Below, one piece after another: positions 1-7,218 of a DNA stretch of 43,631 nucleotides. Position 1 is the stretch's first letter. Every line of letters starts with the position of its first letter. A program made the position numbers and the translations under genes. The notes under the pieces were generated by a model. It saw only the letters and a program-made list of their open reading frames with translations, had not been told where the DNA came from and made no database searches. Location: positions 1-43,631 of the forward strand of contig CAKKRE010000025.1 in the NCBI GenBank assembly GCA_919902505.1, read 5' to 3'. This stretch comes from Nitrospiraceae bacterium. GTDB lineage: Bacteria > Nitrospirota > Nitrospiria > Nitrospirales > Nitrospiraceae.

Positions 1-71
1 GCAGCTGCGAATCCGCGATTGCAGCAGAAGCGCTCATGAATAATGCGGGCTAGAGGCAGCAGCGCGTCGGG

Positions 72-947
72 CTAGAGCAAATCGTCTTCAGAATCACTCG
101 CGGCTGGTTCTCTTGGGGAGGCATCTGCCTTGAGAGATGAGAAGTCGAACAGGGTGCGATCCAAGAGCAGTGATGGGGCGATGTTTCCCAGAGCGGCGAA
201 CATGCTGTCGTTGGAACCGGGGAACCGTTGATCCCAGTCCTGCAGTAAGGTCTTGACCTGCTTCCGCTTGAGGTCCTCCTGTGAGCCGCAGAGGTCGCAG
301 GGGATGATCGGAAACTGGAGCAATGCGGCGTACCGCGCCAGATCGGCTTCCTTCACATAGGCCAGCGGGCGGATGACTACATGGCGGCCGCTTTTCGAGC
401 GTAGCTTGGGCGGCATGGCCTTCATCTTGCCGGTGAACAACAGATTCAGCAGCAGCGTTTCCAGAATGTCATCGCGGTGATGGCCCAGGGCAATCTTGGT
501 GGCGCCCAGTTCCGTGGCCAGCCGGTAGAGGTGGCCGCGCCGGAGGCGCGAGCAGAGTGAACAGGTGGTCTGGCCTTCGGGGATGAGGCGCTTGACGACG
601 GAGTAGGTATCGCGTGTTTCGATATGGAAGGGCACGCCGCGCCTGGTCAGGTACTCCGGAAGAACATGGGCGGGGAACCCCGGTTGCTTCTGATCCAGGT
701 TGACGGCAATGATGTCGAAATGGATCGGTGCACGGCTGCGGATCGACAACAGGATCTCCAGGAGCCCGTAACTGTCCTTCCCGCCTGAGAGGCACACCAT
801 GACCTTGTCGCCTTCCTCGATCATGCGGTAGTCGGCAATGGCTTGTCCGACCAGGCGGCAGAGGCGGGTCTGCACGCGTTCGATCTCGTCGGAGTGCCTG
901 GTCGGCTGTGCGGTGCCTGCGGATGGTGGGGTGATTGTGCTCTGCAT
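72..947 (-). CDS. ttcA: tRNA 2-thiocytidine biosynthesis protein TtcA
   Basis: Probable ATP-dependent tRNA thiolase that makes 2-thiocytidine at position 32 of certain tRNAs in the cytoplasm. With the start chosen here (291 aa) the PP-loop SGGKDS lies at residues 54-59. A CxxC pair follows at C129/C132 ([11 protein letters not shown]) and a second at C217/C220 (CDLCGSQ). This cysteine arrangement is that of TtcA, which carries an Fe-S cluster, and distinguishes it from Til[11 protein letters not shown] (about 155-164) is also typical. The frame stays open to an ATG at 1004, giving 310 aa; I prefer 947 because the extra residues look unlike the family, but neither start has a convincing ribosome binding site. 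The gene is divergent from the phosphatase gene at 1026. Family assignment is firm; the start is not. Confidence 0.92.
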   Translation of the reverse strand: MQSTITPPSAGTAQPTRHSDEIERVQTRLCRLVGQAIADYRMIEEGDKVMVCLSGGKDSYGLLEILLSIRSRAPIHFDIIAVNLDQKQPGFPAHVLPEYLTRRGVPFHIETRDTYSVVKRLIPEGQTTCSLCSRLRRGHLYRLATELGATKIALGHHRDDILETLLLNLLFTGKMKAMPPKLRSKSGRHVVIRPLAYVKEADLARYAALLQFPIIPCDLCGSQEDLKRKQVKTLLQDWDQRFPGSNDSMFAALGNIAPSLLLDRTLFDFSSLKADASPREPAASDSEDDLL

Positions 948-1025
948 GGCCCGGCATTGTAGCGCAACCGGGGCCGTGATTGGGATAGCCGTGAACAGGG
1001 TCATTCAGACCGACAGGTTGAGGCG

Positions 1026-1493
1026 ATGACGTCGATTCTGTTCGTGTGCTCGGGCAATATTTTCAGAAGCCTCGTGGCCGAATATGCGTTGAAGGCTCAG
1101 CTCGGCCCGCGGGCCGGGTACCTCATCGGATCTGCCGGCATCGAGGCGTCACCGCAGGAGATCCATCCCGTGGTCCTGGCCGGCCTTCTTGAAAAGGGGG
1201 TCGATCCGTCCCGCCACCGTCAACGGAAGCTGACGCGCGACTTGATCGAGGCGACCGCCGTCGTCATTGCCATGGGCAGGAACCATCAGGCATGGATTCG
1301 CGAGGAATTCGGTCGAGAAGTCCCTCTCTTCAATCACGTATGTTACGGAATCGATCAGCCGATTCTGGACATTCATGAGATCATCCCCGACTGGCGGGAA
1401 CAACCGGATCAATCGCGTGATTATCTGCGTGTCGTCATCGACCACATCTGGGGCGGAGTTCCTCATCTGCTCGATCGTGTGCCCGCCCTGTAA
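1026..1493 (+). CDS. Low-molecular-weight protein-tyrosine-phosphatase family protein
   Basis: Cytoplasmic phosphatase of the LMW-PTP/arsenate-reductase fold, 155 aa, the normal family length. The N-terminal P-loop reads FVCSGNIFRS, giving the CX5R(S) signature with nucleophile C8 and R14-S15. The usual general-acid aspartate near the C-terminus is probably D122 in IIPDWRE; classical members have a DP pair there, so this variation is worth noting. A GAGG lies immediately upstream of the ATG. The substrate cannot be read from sequence: relatives act on phosphotyrosine of capsule-type kinases, on arsenate or on phosphoarginine. No kinase or ars gene lies beside it. The metallopeptidase/ATP-grasp pair follows on the same strand after 179 bases that hold their own candidate promoter, so co-transcription is not required. 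Confidence 0.85.
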   Translation: MTSILFVCSGNIFRSLVAEYALKAQLGPRAGYLIGSAGIEASPQEIHPVVLAGLLEKGVDPSRHRQRKLTRDLIEATAVVIAMGRNHQAWIREEFGREVPLFNHVCYGIDQPILDIHEIIPDWREQPDQSRDYLRVVIDHIWGGVPHLLDRVPAL

Positions 1494-1577
1494 TCCTTCA
1501 CCGGCATTCCCTGTAGTCCAAAAGGCAATGGTGGTTCATTGCGCGCTGTCCGCGGGTTTTCCCTAAGTGGTGCATCG

Positions 1578-1605
1578 TTGGTCGAGGGGGAACGTCCTGC
1601 ATAAT
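1578..1605 (+). promoter_or_regulatory. Candidate sigma70 promoter for the metallopeptidase gene
   Basis: TTGGTC at 1578-1583 and CATAAT at 1600-1605 are separated by 16 bases. The -10 box matches five of six consensus positions. It would start a transcript about 60 bases before the ATG at 1673. Found by eye only. Confidence 0.45.
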
Positions 1606-1672
1606 TTCCATGAGCTGCTATAGTTGAAACAGAACAAAACGGCGCCGAACGGGGATTTTTGGTGGTTGAACG

Positions 1673-2728
1673 ATGGGGCGGACAAAGAATCATCGCGGAC
1701 AAGGAATCGGTGCGACCGATCCTGTTCCGGTTTGGGCGGAGTGGGCCGACGAACAGCTCCTCGATCTGCGCATGTGCGATCTGGACCTGCGCCTCGAAGG
1801 CACGTTCTATCAAGAGCCCATCGCGCAACTCTCTCGTGAGTTGGAGGCGCGCAGCCTCACTTTTCGGCCACATTTCTGGATTTCCGACGAATGGTTCACG
1901 CCCGACGGAGTCCCCGGCATTGCCGTGCCGTTCTATCTGGCGCATCCCCGGCTCGCAAAACTGGAAGCGAGTCAAATGTTGGAAGTGGAAGGCGGCACCA
2001 GGGACTGGTGTATGCGGATCCTCCGGCACGAAGCCGGCCATGCCATTGAAAACGCCTACCTGCTCCGTCGTCGTCGCCAGAAACTCTTCGGACGTTCGTC
2101 CCAGCCCTATCCCGAGTATTACACGCCGCGCCCCTATAGCCGGAGTTTCGTGCGCCATTTGGATGTCTGGTATGCCCAAAGCCATCCGGATGAAGACTTC
2201 GCTGAAACCTTTGCCGTGTGGCTCGATCCGTACTCGCTCTGGAAGGAACGGTATCGAGGCTGGCCGGTGATGAAGAAGCTGGATTTCATGGACCGGCTCA
2301 TGGGCGAGTTGGCGGGCACTTCGCCGGTTGTGACCGGGCGGCAACTGCTGGACCCGCTCCCGCGCATCTATAAGACCCTCCGGGATCATTATGAGGAGAA
2401 GCGTAAGCACTACGGGATCGGGCGCGCGCCGTCGTACGACACGGATCTGAAGAAACTGTTTTCCGACGGGCCGGCCCATGCAAAAAATCCCAGCGCCGCC
2501 GAGTTTCTCCGTCGTACGAGGAAGGAAATCCGTCGCCGGGTCGCTGAATGGACCGGCGAATATCAGTACACCATCGATCAGGTGTTGGAAGGCATGATCG
2601 AACGATGTCAGGCGTCGAAATTACACCTGACCCAGCATAAAGAGCAGGCCAAGCTGGATTTTGCAATTCTCCTGACGGTGCAGACCATGAACTATCTGCA
2701 CAGCGGCCGGCACAAGGTGGCACTATGA
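1673..2728 (+). CDS. Putative zinc metallopeptidase (HExxH) coupled to an ATP-grasp ligase
   Basis: A 351-aa soluble protein without signal peptide or membrane segment. It contains a zinc-protease HExxH motif, HEAGH at residues 119-123. A plausible third ligand is E178 in EDFAETFAVW, 55 residues further on, which would make it gluzincin-like. The C-terminal third is rich in Arg/Lys and helical. I do not recognise a named family and infer peptidase activity from the motif alone. GGTGG seven bases before the ATG supports the start. Its stop overlaps the start of the ATP-grasp gene by four bases (ATGA), so the two are translationally coupled and probably act on a common substrate, for example one forming and one cutting a peptide or amide bond. 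Partner and substrate are unknown. Confidence 0.75.
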   Translation: MGRTKNHRGQGIGATDPVPVWAEWADEQLLDLRMCDLDLRLEGTFYQEPIAQLSRELEARSLTFRPHFWISDEWFTPDGVPGIAVPFYLAHPRLAKLEASQMLEVEGGTRDWCMRILRHEAGHAIENAYLLRRRRQKLFGRSSQPYPEYYTPRPYSRSFVRHLDVWYAQSHPDEDFAETFAVWLDPYSLWKERYRGWPVMKKLDFMDRLMGELAGTSPVVTGRQLLDPLPRIYKTLRDHYEEKRKHYGIGRAPSYDTDLKKLFSDGPAHAKNPSAAEFLRRTRKEIRRRVAEWTGEYQYTIDQVLEGMIERCQASKLHLTQHKEQAKLDFAILLTVQTMNYLHSGRHKVAL

Positions 2729-3747
2729 GACGATTGCGCGTGCTTGTGTTGATGCACAAGGATCTTGTGCCCCCCGACCAACTCAATGGACAGGACCTTG
2801 AAGGGGCGGCCTGGAAGACCGAGTACGATGTCGTGTCCACCCTTCGGAAACTCGGCCACGAGGTGCAACCGCTTGGGGTCAAGAGCGATCTGGAGGTGAT
2901 TCGTGCGGCAGTCGAAGATTGGAAGCCCCACATTGCCTTCAATTTGTTGGAGGAGTTCGACGGACGGGCCGTCTACGACCAGAACGTGGTGTCCTATCTC
3001 GAGTTGATGCGCATCCCCTACACCGGCTGCAATCCACGCGGCCTTATGCTGGCGCGCGACAAGGCGCTGGCGAAGCAGGTGATGTCGTACCATCGTATTC
3101 CATACCCGGAATTCATGGTGGTGCCGATGCACCGCATGGTGCGGCGACCCAAATACCTGCCCTTCCCGTTGATTGTGAAGTCGATCAGTGAAGAGGCTTC
3201 ATTGGGAATTTCGCAGGCCTCGATCGTCGATGACGATGAAAAGCTGCGGGAACGGGTGGCGTTCATCCACGACAATGTCGGCACCGGAGCCTTGGTCGAA
3301 CGGTATATCGAAGGACGCGAGCTCTATGTCGGGGTGATGGGCAATGCGCACCTGCAAGTGTTTCCGGTCTGGGAACTCGTGATGGACAAGATGCCGGAGG
3401 AGGCACGTCGTATTGCCACCGAGCGAGTGAAGTGGAGCCACAAGTACCAGGACAAGTACGGCATCTGCTCGTGCGAAGCCAGGAACCTCCCGGACGGCGC
3501 CGTCGACCATATTCAGCACCTGGCCAAGCGCGTCTATCGCGCGTTAGGGCTGAGTGGTTACGCTCGCATCGATATGCGGATGGACAAGGACGGCACCGTC
3601 TATGTGCTCGAAGCCAATCCCAATCCTCAGATCGCCACCGGCGAAGATTTTGCCGACTCGGCCGAAAAAGCCGACCTCGCCTACAAAGACCTGCTGCAAG
3701 AATTGTTGCATGTCGGCCTGCGATGGCGACCCGCCCAAGCCGCCTGA
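2725..3747 (+). CDS. ATP-grasp ligase, D-alanine--D-alanine ligase-like
   Basis: A 340-aa protein with the ATP-grasp fold of the D-Ala-D-Ala ligase superfamily. Visible elements are YTGCNP (residues 99-104), the ATP-binding lysine region PLIVKSISEEASLGIS (148-163, K152), the adenine-contact region VERYIEGREL (191-200), and the metal-binding C-terminal set D283, E296, N298 in YARIDMR and VLEANPNPQI. The N-terminus (VLMHKDLVPP) lacks the GGxSxE opening of true Ddl enzymes, so this is probably not the housekeeping ddl. Members of the superfamily join a carboxylate to an amine through an acyl phosphate; the actual substrates here are unknown. It overlaps the upstream HExxH peptidase gene by four bases. 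The stop codon is followed at once by an inverted-repeat element. Superfamily assignment is strong, function open. Confidence 0.85.
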   Translation: MRRLRVLVLMHKDLVPPDQLNGQDLEGAAWKTEYDVVSTLRKLGHEVQPLGVKSDLEVIRAAVEDWKPHIAFNLLEEFDGRAVYDQNVVSYLELMRIPYTGCNPRGLMLARDKALAKQVMSYHRIPYPEFMVVPMHRMVRRPKYLPFPLIVKSISEEASLGISQASIVDDDEKLRERVAFIHDNVGTGALVERYIEGRELYVGVMGNAHLQVFPVWELVMDKMPEEARRIATERVKWSHKYQDKYGICSCEARNLPDGAVDHIQHLAKRVYRALGLSGYARIDMRMDKDGTVYVLEANPNPQIATGEDFADSAEKADLAYKDLLQELLHVGLRWRPAQAA

Positions 3748-3868
3748 CAGCCGCTGAAACGGTTCCCCAGCTTCGTTCTCGTCTCGCTCCGGGACTCAAC
3801 GTACCACAAGGGTACGCCTCGCCTCCTCGCTTCACTGCGGCCTCGCTGGAAACCCGTTTGAGCGGCTG
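3748..3868. repeat. Inverted-repeat element, copy A
   Basis: About 121 bp beginning at the first base after the TGA of the ATP-grasp gene. The left end CAGCCGCTGAAACGG pairs with the right end CCGTTTGAGCGGCTG with one mismatch. A central hairpin pairs CGTACC (3800-3805) with GGTACG (3811-3816). The interior shares CTCAACGTACC, GGGTACGC and CTGCGGCC-type blocks with the elements at 3871 and 5285. No coding capacity is apparent. It is like a REP or MITE-type intergenic repeat. Confidence 0.75.
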
Positions 3869-3870
3869 TG

Positions 3871-3994
3871 GAATCCGAAACCGAAGGGCTTGCGGCTGCG
3901 TTCTCGCTTCGCTCGGCCCTCAACGTACTGTGCTCACGTACGCCTCGGGCCCTCACTTGCTGCGGCCTTGCCGCAAGACCCGTTTGAACATCCG
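3871..3994. repeat. Inverted-repeat element, copy B (diverged)
   Basis: This stretch repeats the internal plan of copies A and C: GTTCTCGC, then CTCAACGTAC, a short palindrome around CGTAC (3924-3928) and CGTACG, then CTTGCTGCGGCCTTG. Its ends pair less well; the clearest arms are CTTGCGGC (3889-3896) and GCCGCAAG (3970-3977). The outer boundaries are approximate. It lies directly behind copy A. Confidence 0.55.
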
Positions 3995-4030
3995 CGAAAA
4001 TGTTGCCGCCGAGTTTGGGCGGCGTTTTCG
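3995..4030. terminator. Hairpin between convergent genes, possible bidirectional terminator
   Basis: An outer stem CGAAAA (3995-4000)/TTTTCG (4025-4030) encloses an inner stem GCCGCC (4005-4010)/GGCGGC (4018-4023) with a seven-base loop. The A-rich left arm and T-rich right arm give a terminator-like shape in both directions, between the ATP-grasp gene and the outer-membrane protein gene. A perfect 12-bp palindrome, TACTTCGAAGTA, follows at 4041-4052. Confidence 0.5.
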
Positions 4031-4093
4031 TTTCCCTCAATACTTCGAAGTACTTCGACAGTGTGCCTCAGCTTGTCATGCACTGTGGCCTCG

Positions 4094-4645
4094 TTACGGC
4101 CCCCAGCGGATGCCGAAGAGGAGCGCGACGCTGGTGTTGTCGTTCGGGACGGGTGGCGAGAGGGTGATGTGGTGCAGGTTTACCATGAGGGTGGTCGAGA
4201 AGGCGATTTTGGGACCGACCTGATATTCCAGCGACATGCCGAGGGGAATAAAGTGGCTCGTGTCGTTCCGATCGACTTTGGTCGGGCCGCTGCCTCGATT
4301 GAGGTCCGCGTGGAGAATGCCTAGTCCGGCGAACGGCACCAGATTGAATCCGCTATTCAGGCGAAGATGATACTTCGCGACTCCCGCGATGCCGATCTGT
4401 GTCAGGTCTCCGACCGGCGTGAAGAGCGCCATCCCGCCGAACGAAAAATTCTGGTCCATGTAGTAATCGAGCCCGAAGCCGAGTGCGAAGGTGGTGTCGT
4501 TGGTGGTGCCGCTCCAGAGGCCGAGATCGGTGCTGAAGCCCCAGCGTGGTTCCTGCACTTCTGCGGCTGTGGTCGGTGCAGCCCAGAGGATGCCGAGGAA
4601 GGCGAGGCCGATGAACAGCGCTCGAACAGGTCGCATAGGTGTCAT
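4094..4645 (-). CDS. Outer-membrane beta-barrel protein
   Basis: An exported protein of 183 aa. The N-terminus has a signal peptide: basic start, hydrophobic LFIGLAFLGILWAA and a probable cleavage site after TTAA near residue 28. The rest shows alternating polar/hydrophobic strands rich in Gly and aromatic residues (GFGLDYYMDQNFSFGGMALF, AGVAKYHLRL, LFGIRWGP), typical of small eight-stranded barrels of the OmpW/OmpX/OmpA-N kind, and ends near an aromatic-Gly-Pro tail. The frame extends to an ATG at 4660, but GGAGA just before the ATG at 4645 decides the start. A candidate promoter lies directly upstream. Which barrel family and what it transports or binds cannot be told. It is transcribed towards the ATP-grasp gene and away from the 164-aa unknown protein. 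Confidence 0.8.
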   Translation of the reverse strand: MTPMRPVRALFIGLAFLGILWAAPTTAAEVQEPRWGFSTDLGLWSGTTNDTTFALGFGLDYYMDQNFSFGGMALFTPVGDLTQIGIAGVAKYHLRLNSGFNLVPFAGLGILHADLNRGSGPTKVDRNDTSHFIPLGMSLEYQVGPKIAFSTTLMVNLHHITLSPPVPNDNTSVALLFGIRWGP

Positions 4646-4673
4646 GGTTCTCCATCTCACGGTGATGAGGCTC

Positions 4674-4702
4674 TATGTAGCATAGGCCTTTCCGGCGGAC
4701 AA
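4674..4702 (-). promoter_or_regulatory. Candidate sigma70 promoter for the barrel protein
   Basis: On the minus strand TTGTCC (4702-4697) and TACATA (4679-4674) are 17 bases apart, with the expected transcript start about 20 bases before the ATG at 4645. Read by eye. Confidence 0.5.
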
Positions 4703-4737
4703 GCAATCGACGCCCTGTGGCAGTTCCCCGTCCAGGG

Positions 4738-4767
4738 TTGTCAACGCGCGCGGGGCTCCAGTATGCT
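4738..4767 (+). promoter_or_regulatory. Candidate sigma70 promoter for the 164-aa unknown protein
   Basis: TTGTCA (4738-4743) and TATGCT (4762-4767) are 18 bases apart. A GGGAGG Shine-Dalgarno sequence follows 12 bases later and the ATG is at 4792. It stands back to back with the barrel-protein promoter. Confidence 0.55.
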
Positions 4768-4791
4768 GGGACCCCTTTCGGGAGGATGAGT

Positions 4792-5286
4792 ATGCCAAAA
4801 GGATCCATGACGCCGGCCGAAGTCGCCGACGCGTTGTACAATCTGATTCCACGCCGGGTTTCCGTTGAGCTGTTGAGCGAATATGGCATTGAGGGCCAGG
4901 AAGAAAATGAGGAGACGATGACGCGGGAGCTCCTCTCTTTCACGCTCTACTGGGTTCATGCGGCCGTCAATGCTCACATTCCACGGAAGTACCGCGAGGT
5001 ACTGTTTCAGCGAGTGCTGGAATTGATTCAGGCGGATTGGGCCGCGACGTTCAAGCTTGAGTCGGTGAAGTGGGAGGACTACCTGGTCGAAATGGAAGAA
5101 CGGCGAGTGCTCTATGCGCCGGTGGGGGATTACGAGGGCGGCGCCCTGGCCGCCTCCGAGGAAATCTCAGACCTGCTCGAAAACCAGGGCCTGATTCAGC
5201 CGGAGGATCGGCCGAAGTTGCTCGTGCTCCTGCCCGATCTGGTGCCCTTGGATAAGTATCAGGAATTATTGAGTCAGTGTGTGTAG
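4792..5286 (+). CDS. Unknown protein, 164 aa, acidic and helical
   Basis: I do not recognise this protein. It is soluble, with no signal peptide or membrane segment, strongly acidic, and predicted helical throughout. Features that can be seen are VADALYNLIPRRVSVELL near the start, TRELLSFTLYWVHAAVNAHI in the middle and a Leu-rich end (LLVLLPDLVPLDKYQELL). The frame is open upstream to 4717, but GGGAGG six bases before the ATG at 4792 marks the start. It has its own promoter and no operon partner: the barrel protein is divergent and phosphoglycerate mutase is convergent. The stop codon TAG at 5284-5286 overlaps the first bases of inverted-repeat copy C. Confidence 0.7.
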   Translation: MPKGSMTPAEVADALYNLIPRRVSVELLSEYGIEGQEENEETMTRELLSFTLYWVHAAVNAHIPRKYREVLFQRVLELIQADWAATFKLESVKWEDYLVEMEERRVLYAPVGDYEGGALAASEEISDLLENQGLIQPEDRPKLLVLLPDLVPLDKYQELLSQCV

Positions 5287-5470
5287 GCTGTTGAAAAAGT
5301 CCGCCAGCGGCGTTCTCGCAAGACACTGCCGCCTCACCGTCTCGGCGGCGTTCACAAACGTGACGCGCGTTATTCAGCGCGTCGCGAACCTCAGGGCTCA
5401 ACGTACCCAGAGGGTACGCTTCACCCCTTCGCTGGCTGCGGCCTTGCTGGACGGCCTTTTTGAACAGCCT
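5285..5470. repeat. Inverted-repeat element, copy C
   Basis: A 186-bp element with terminal inverted repeats: AGGCTGTTGAAAAAG at 5285 matches the reverse complement of the right end, AGGCTGTTCAAAAAG, with one mismatch, and the match continues imperfectly inwards. A perfect 7-bp hairpin, CGTACCC/GGGTACG with loop AGA, lies at 5402-5418. The interior shares CTCAACGTACC, GGGTACGC and CTGCGGCCTTGCTGGA blocks with copies A and B. It begins inside the stop codon of the upstream gene. The ORFs crossing it look spurious. The remaining 78 bases to the phosphoglycerate mutase stop hold nothing I can identify. Confidence 0.8.
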
Positions 5471-5548
5471 ACAATCGGTACTGAGATGGACGGCGAGAAT
5501 CTGAGCCCTACGACGTGCCCGTCGTTCGTACGAGTTTGTCATGATCTG

Positions 5549-6154
5549 CTAGAGGTAGCGGTGTGACAACACCTTCCCGTTGTTGTCGAGTTCATAGAGC
5601 AGCGGTGCTCCGGTTGGAATGTTGAGTTCCAGGACCTGCTCTCTGGTCAGCTGCTCCAGTTGCATCACCAGCGCTCGCAGGCTGTTCCCATGGGCGGCGA
5701 TGAGGATCGTTTCTCCTTTGAGCACGTAGGGCTTGATCCGGCTGTCGTAGTAGGGCAGCACCCGCTCGGCCGTATCCTTCAGGCTTTCTCCGCCCGGCGG
5801 TCGGACATCATAGCTCCGGCGCCAGATTTTCACCTGCTCGTCCCCGAATTTCTCGGCCGTCTCGGCCTTATTCAGTCCCTGTAGTTCTCCATACATGCGC
5901 TCATTGAGCGCCTTGTCCTTTTCAATGGGAATGCCGGTCTGTCCGATCCCCTCAAGGATCAGGCGCATGGTTTCATTGGCACGGGCCAGCACGGACGAAA
6001 AGGCGCGATCGAATGTGAACCCTGCCAGTTTTTTTCCTGCCGCCTTCGCCTCTTCGATGCCTTTCGGGGAGAGGGGGACATCCACCCATCCGGTGAAGCG
6101 GTTTTCCAGATTCCACTGCGATTCGCCGTGACGAATGAGAACCAGTTTGCTCAT
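5549..6154 (-). CDS. gpmA: 2,3-bisphosphoglycerate-dependent phosphoglycerate mutase
   Basis: Histidine-phosphatase superfamily enzyme of glycolysis/gluconeogenesis that interconverts 3- and 2-phosphoglycerate. The protein is 201 aa. [10 protein letters not shown] (residues 6-15) supplies the phosphorylated H9, and AAHGNSLR (153-160) supplies the second catalytic H155. [14 protein letters not shown] and [14 protein letters not shown] are hallmarks of the dPGM branch rather than of general phosphatases. It is shorter than the 228-250 aa of many dPGMs. The frame is open to 6280, but the family start [11 protein letters not shown] and GGAGA upstream place the start at 6154. A promoter of the TTGACA type lies 47-75 bases upstream. 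It is convergent with the 164-aa unknown protein. Confidence 0.92.
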   Translation of the reverse strand: MSKLVLIRHGESQWNLENRFTGWVDVPLSPKGIEEAKAAGKKLAGFTFDRAFSSVLARANETMRLILEGIGQTGIPIEKDKALNERMYGELQGLNKAETAEKFGDEQVKIWRRSYDVRPPGGESLKDTAERVLPYYDSRIKPYVLKGETILIAAHGNSLRALVMQLEQLTREQVLELNIPTGAPLLYELDNNGKVLSHRYL

Positions 6155-6200
6155 CGTGCCTCGTCTCCTTGTCCGAAAGGATAGAACGGTTTCATGACAG

Positions 6201-6229
6201 GTTATGCGATTTCCCCTTCGCCCTGTCAA
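6201..6229 (-). promoter_or_regulatory. Candidate sigma70 promoter for gpmA
   Basis: On the minus strand a perfect TTGACA (6229-6224) is followed after 17 bases by CATAAC (6206-6201). The start codon at 6154 lies about 40 bases beyond the expected transcript start. Confidence 0.6.
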
Positions 6230-6274
6230 GCGGGATGAGTCCGCCGAAGCGCGCCGTGGCTCGGTGATGTTGAG

Positions 6275-6303
6275 TTGCAATCAGATGGGGCAGCCAGTAC
6301 CAT
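6275..6303 (+). promoter_or_regulatory. Candidate sigma70 promoter for the 277-aa unknown protein
   Basis: TTGCAA (6275-6280) and TACCAT (6298-6303) are 17 bases apart, placing the transcript start about 27 bases before the ATG at 6337. Confidence 0.45.
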
Positions 6304-6336
6304 GCCGCCGGTTTCTCCTCACGCGGGAGCGCATCG

Positions 6337-7170
6337 ATGACGGAACATTCCCACTCAGACTGGACTCCATTGCAGCAATGGTGGCGCGCAATGGGGCGGC
6401 GCCTGCAGGTCGAAGACCGGGTCGAGGCGTTTTTTCGACGGGCGCTCGGCGTCAGTCAGGCGCTGGCCGGTGTGGCCCAGGCCGGTGCTGAGGTTGAATA
6501 CGTGCTGTTTGTGCTGGTGCGCTACTGGATTCCCGTGGTGTTGCCGCCGCCCGGCCGGGAACGGGCTTCCAAAGGCGACCCGGATTACTGGCTCGAATCC
6601 GAGCAGATTCTCAAAGCCGCCGCCGTGCGGCTGCGTGAGCTCAAGCCGTTGATTGAATTGTTGACGGCGGCCAATCCGTTGAGTGCCGGAGGTCCTGACC
6701 GCAGCTCGGCCCGCTCGCCCGTGGTCGAGGTGGAACTCGCTAACATGCTGCAGGGGATTGCCGAGTCGGCCGGGAGCTACGGAGGCCCGGATTATACGTC
6801 GGTCATCAAGACCTTCGACCCGGTTCCGCTGCGGCAAACACAGCCCTTCAAACATAACAAGAAGAACAGCGCCGAACTCTGGGTGGTCTTCCTGCTCCGC
6901 GAACATTTCCGGAGCATCGGTCTCGGCAAGGATCGCCATTGGCCGCTGGTAGCCGGGCTCTGTGCGGCGGCCGGCATCACCAACCCCAACGGGCAGCCGT
7001 ACGGTGCGGACGAACTCAAATCCTGGTGGCAAAAGAATTGGCCGCGCACCTACACGCAACTGGAGCAGACCCAAGCCGCGCCTGATCCCAGCGGGGCCGC
7101 CTACCAGCAGGATTTTGACTGGTTCGTGTCGTGGATTGAATGGCAGCGGCAGCGGATCTCTGACTCGTAG
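6337..7170 (+). CDS. Unknown protein, 277 aa
   Basis: I do not recognise this protein. It has no signal peptide. One hydrophobic stretch, YVLFVLVRYWIPVVLPPP (about residues 55-72), could be a buried helix or a membrane contact. The rest is soluble-looking and rich in Trp: the C-terminal part has ELKSWWQKNWPRTY and FDWFVSWIEWQRQR. A conserved-looking central block is KNSAELWVVFLLREHF, which may be an active or binding region, but nothing identifies a reaction. A GGGAG lies upstream of the ATG and a candidate promoter further up. It is monocistronic: gpmA is divergent and the zinc-ribbon membrane protein is convergent, with a strong hairpin in between. Confidence 0.75.
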   Translation: MTEHSHSDWTPLQQWWRAMGRRLQVEDRVEAFFRRALGVSQALAGVAQAGAEVEYVLFVLVRYWIPVVLPPPGRERASKGDPDYWLESEQILKAAAVRLRELKPLIELLTAANPLSAGGPDRSSARSPVVEVELANMLQGIAESAGSYGGPDYTSVIKTFDPVPLRQTQPFKHNKKNSAELWVVFLLREHFRSIGLGKDRHWPLVAGLCAAAGITNPNGQPYGADELKSWWQKNWPRTYTQLEQTQAAPDPSGAAYQQDFDWFVSWIEWQRQRISDS

Positions 7171-7218
7171 GACAAGCGCTTCGCGGATCGATCGTTGCGA
7201 TCGATTTAGACGCTTGTC
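7171..7218. terminator. Nested hairpin between convergent genes
   Basis: Two nested perfect stems begin at the base after the upstream stop codon: GACAAGCG (7171-7178) with CGCTTGTC (7211-7218), and inside them ATCGATCG (7187-7194) with CGATCGAT (7198-7205) around a TTG loop. The right outer arm runs into the last codons of the minus-strand gene. No T-tract follows, so it may end transcription in both directions in an atypical way or protect 3' ends. Confidence 0.55.

Noticed and set aside
1..71. Possible gene fragments at the left edge: a minus-strand ATG at 37 (MSASAAIADSQL) and a plus-strand frame ending at 53
   Set aside because: Too short to judge, neither has a ribosome binding site or recognisable sequence, and they exclude one another.
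1463..2479. A 338-aa open frame on the minus strand opposite the metallopeptidase gene
   Set aside because: Arg/Pro/His-rich shadow of a high-G+C gene; the plus strand has the HExxH motif, a ribosome binding site and coupling to the next gene.
3432..4223. A 263-aa plus-strand frame running through the end of the ATP-grasp gene and the repeat region
   Set aside because: Composition is Arg/Ser-rich and it crosses inverted repeats; no domain is visible.
5279..5566. Small frames on both strands across repeat copy C
   Set aside because: They follow the repeat sequence itself and have no start signal or conserved residues.
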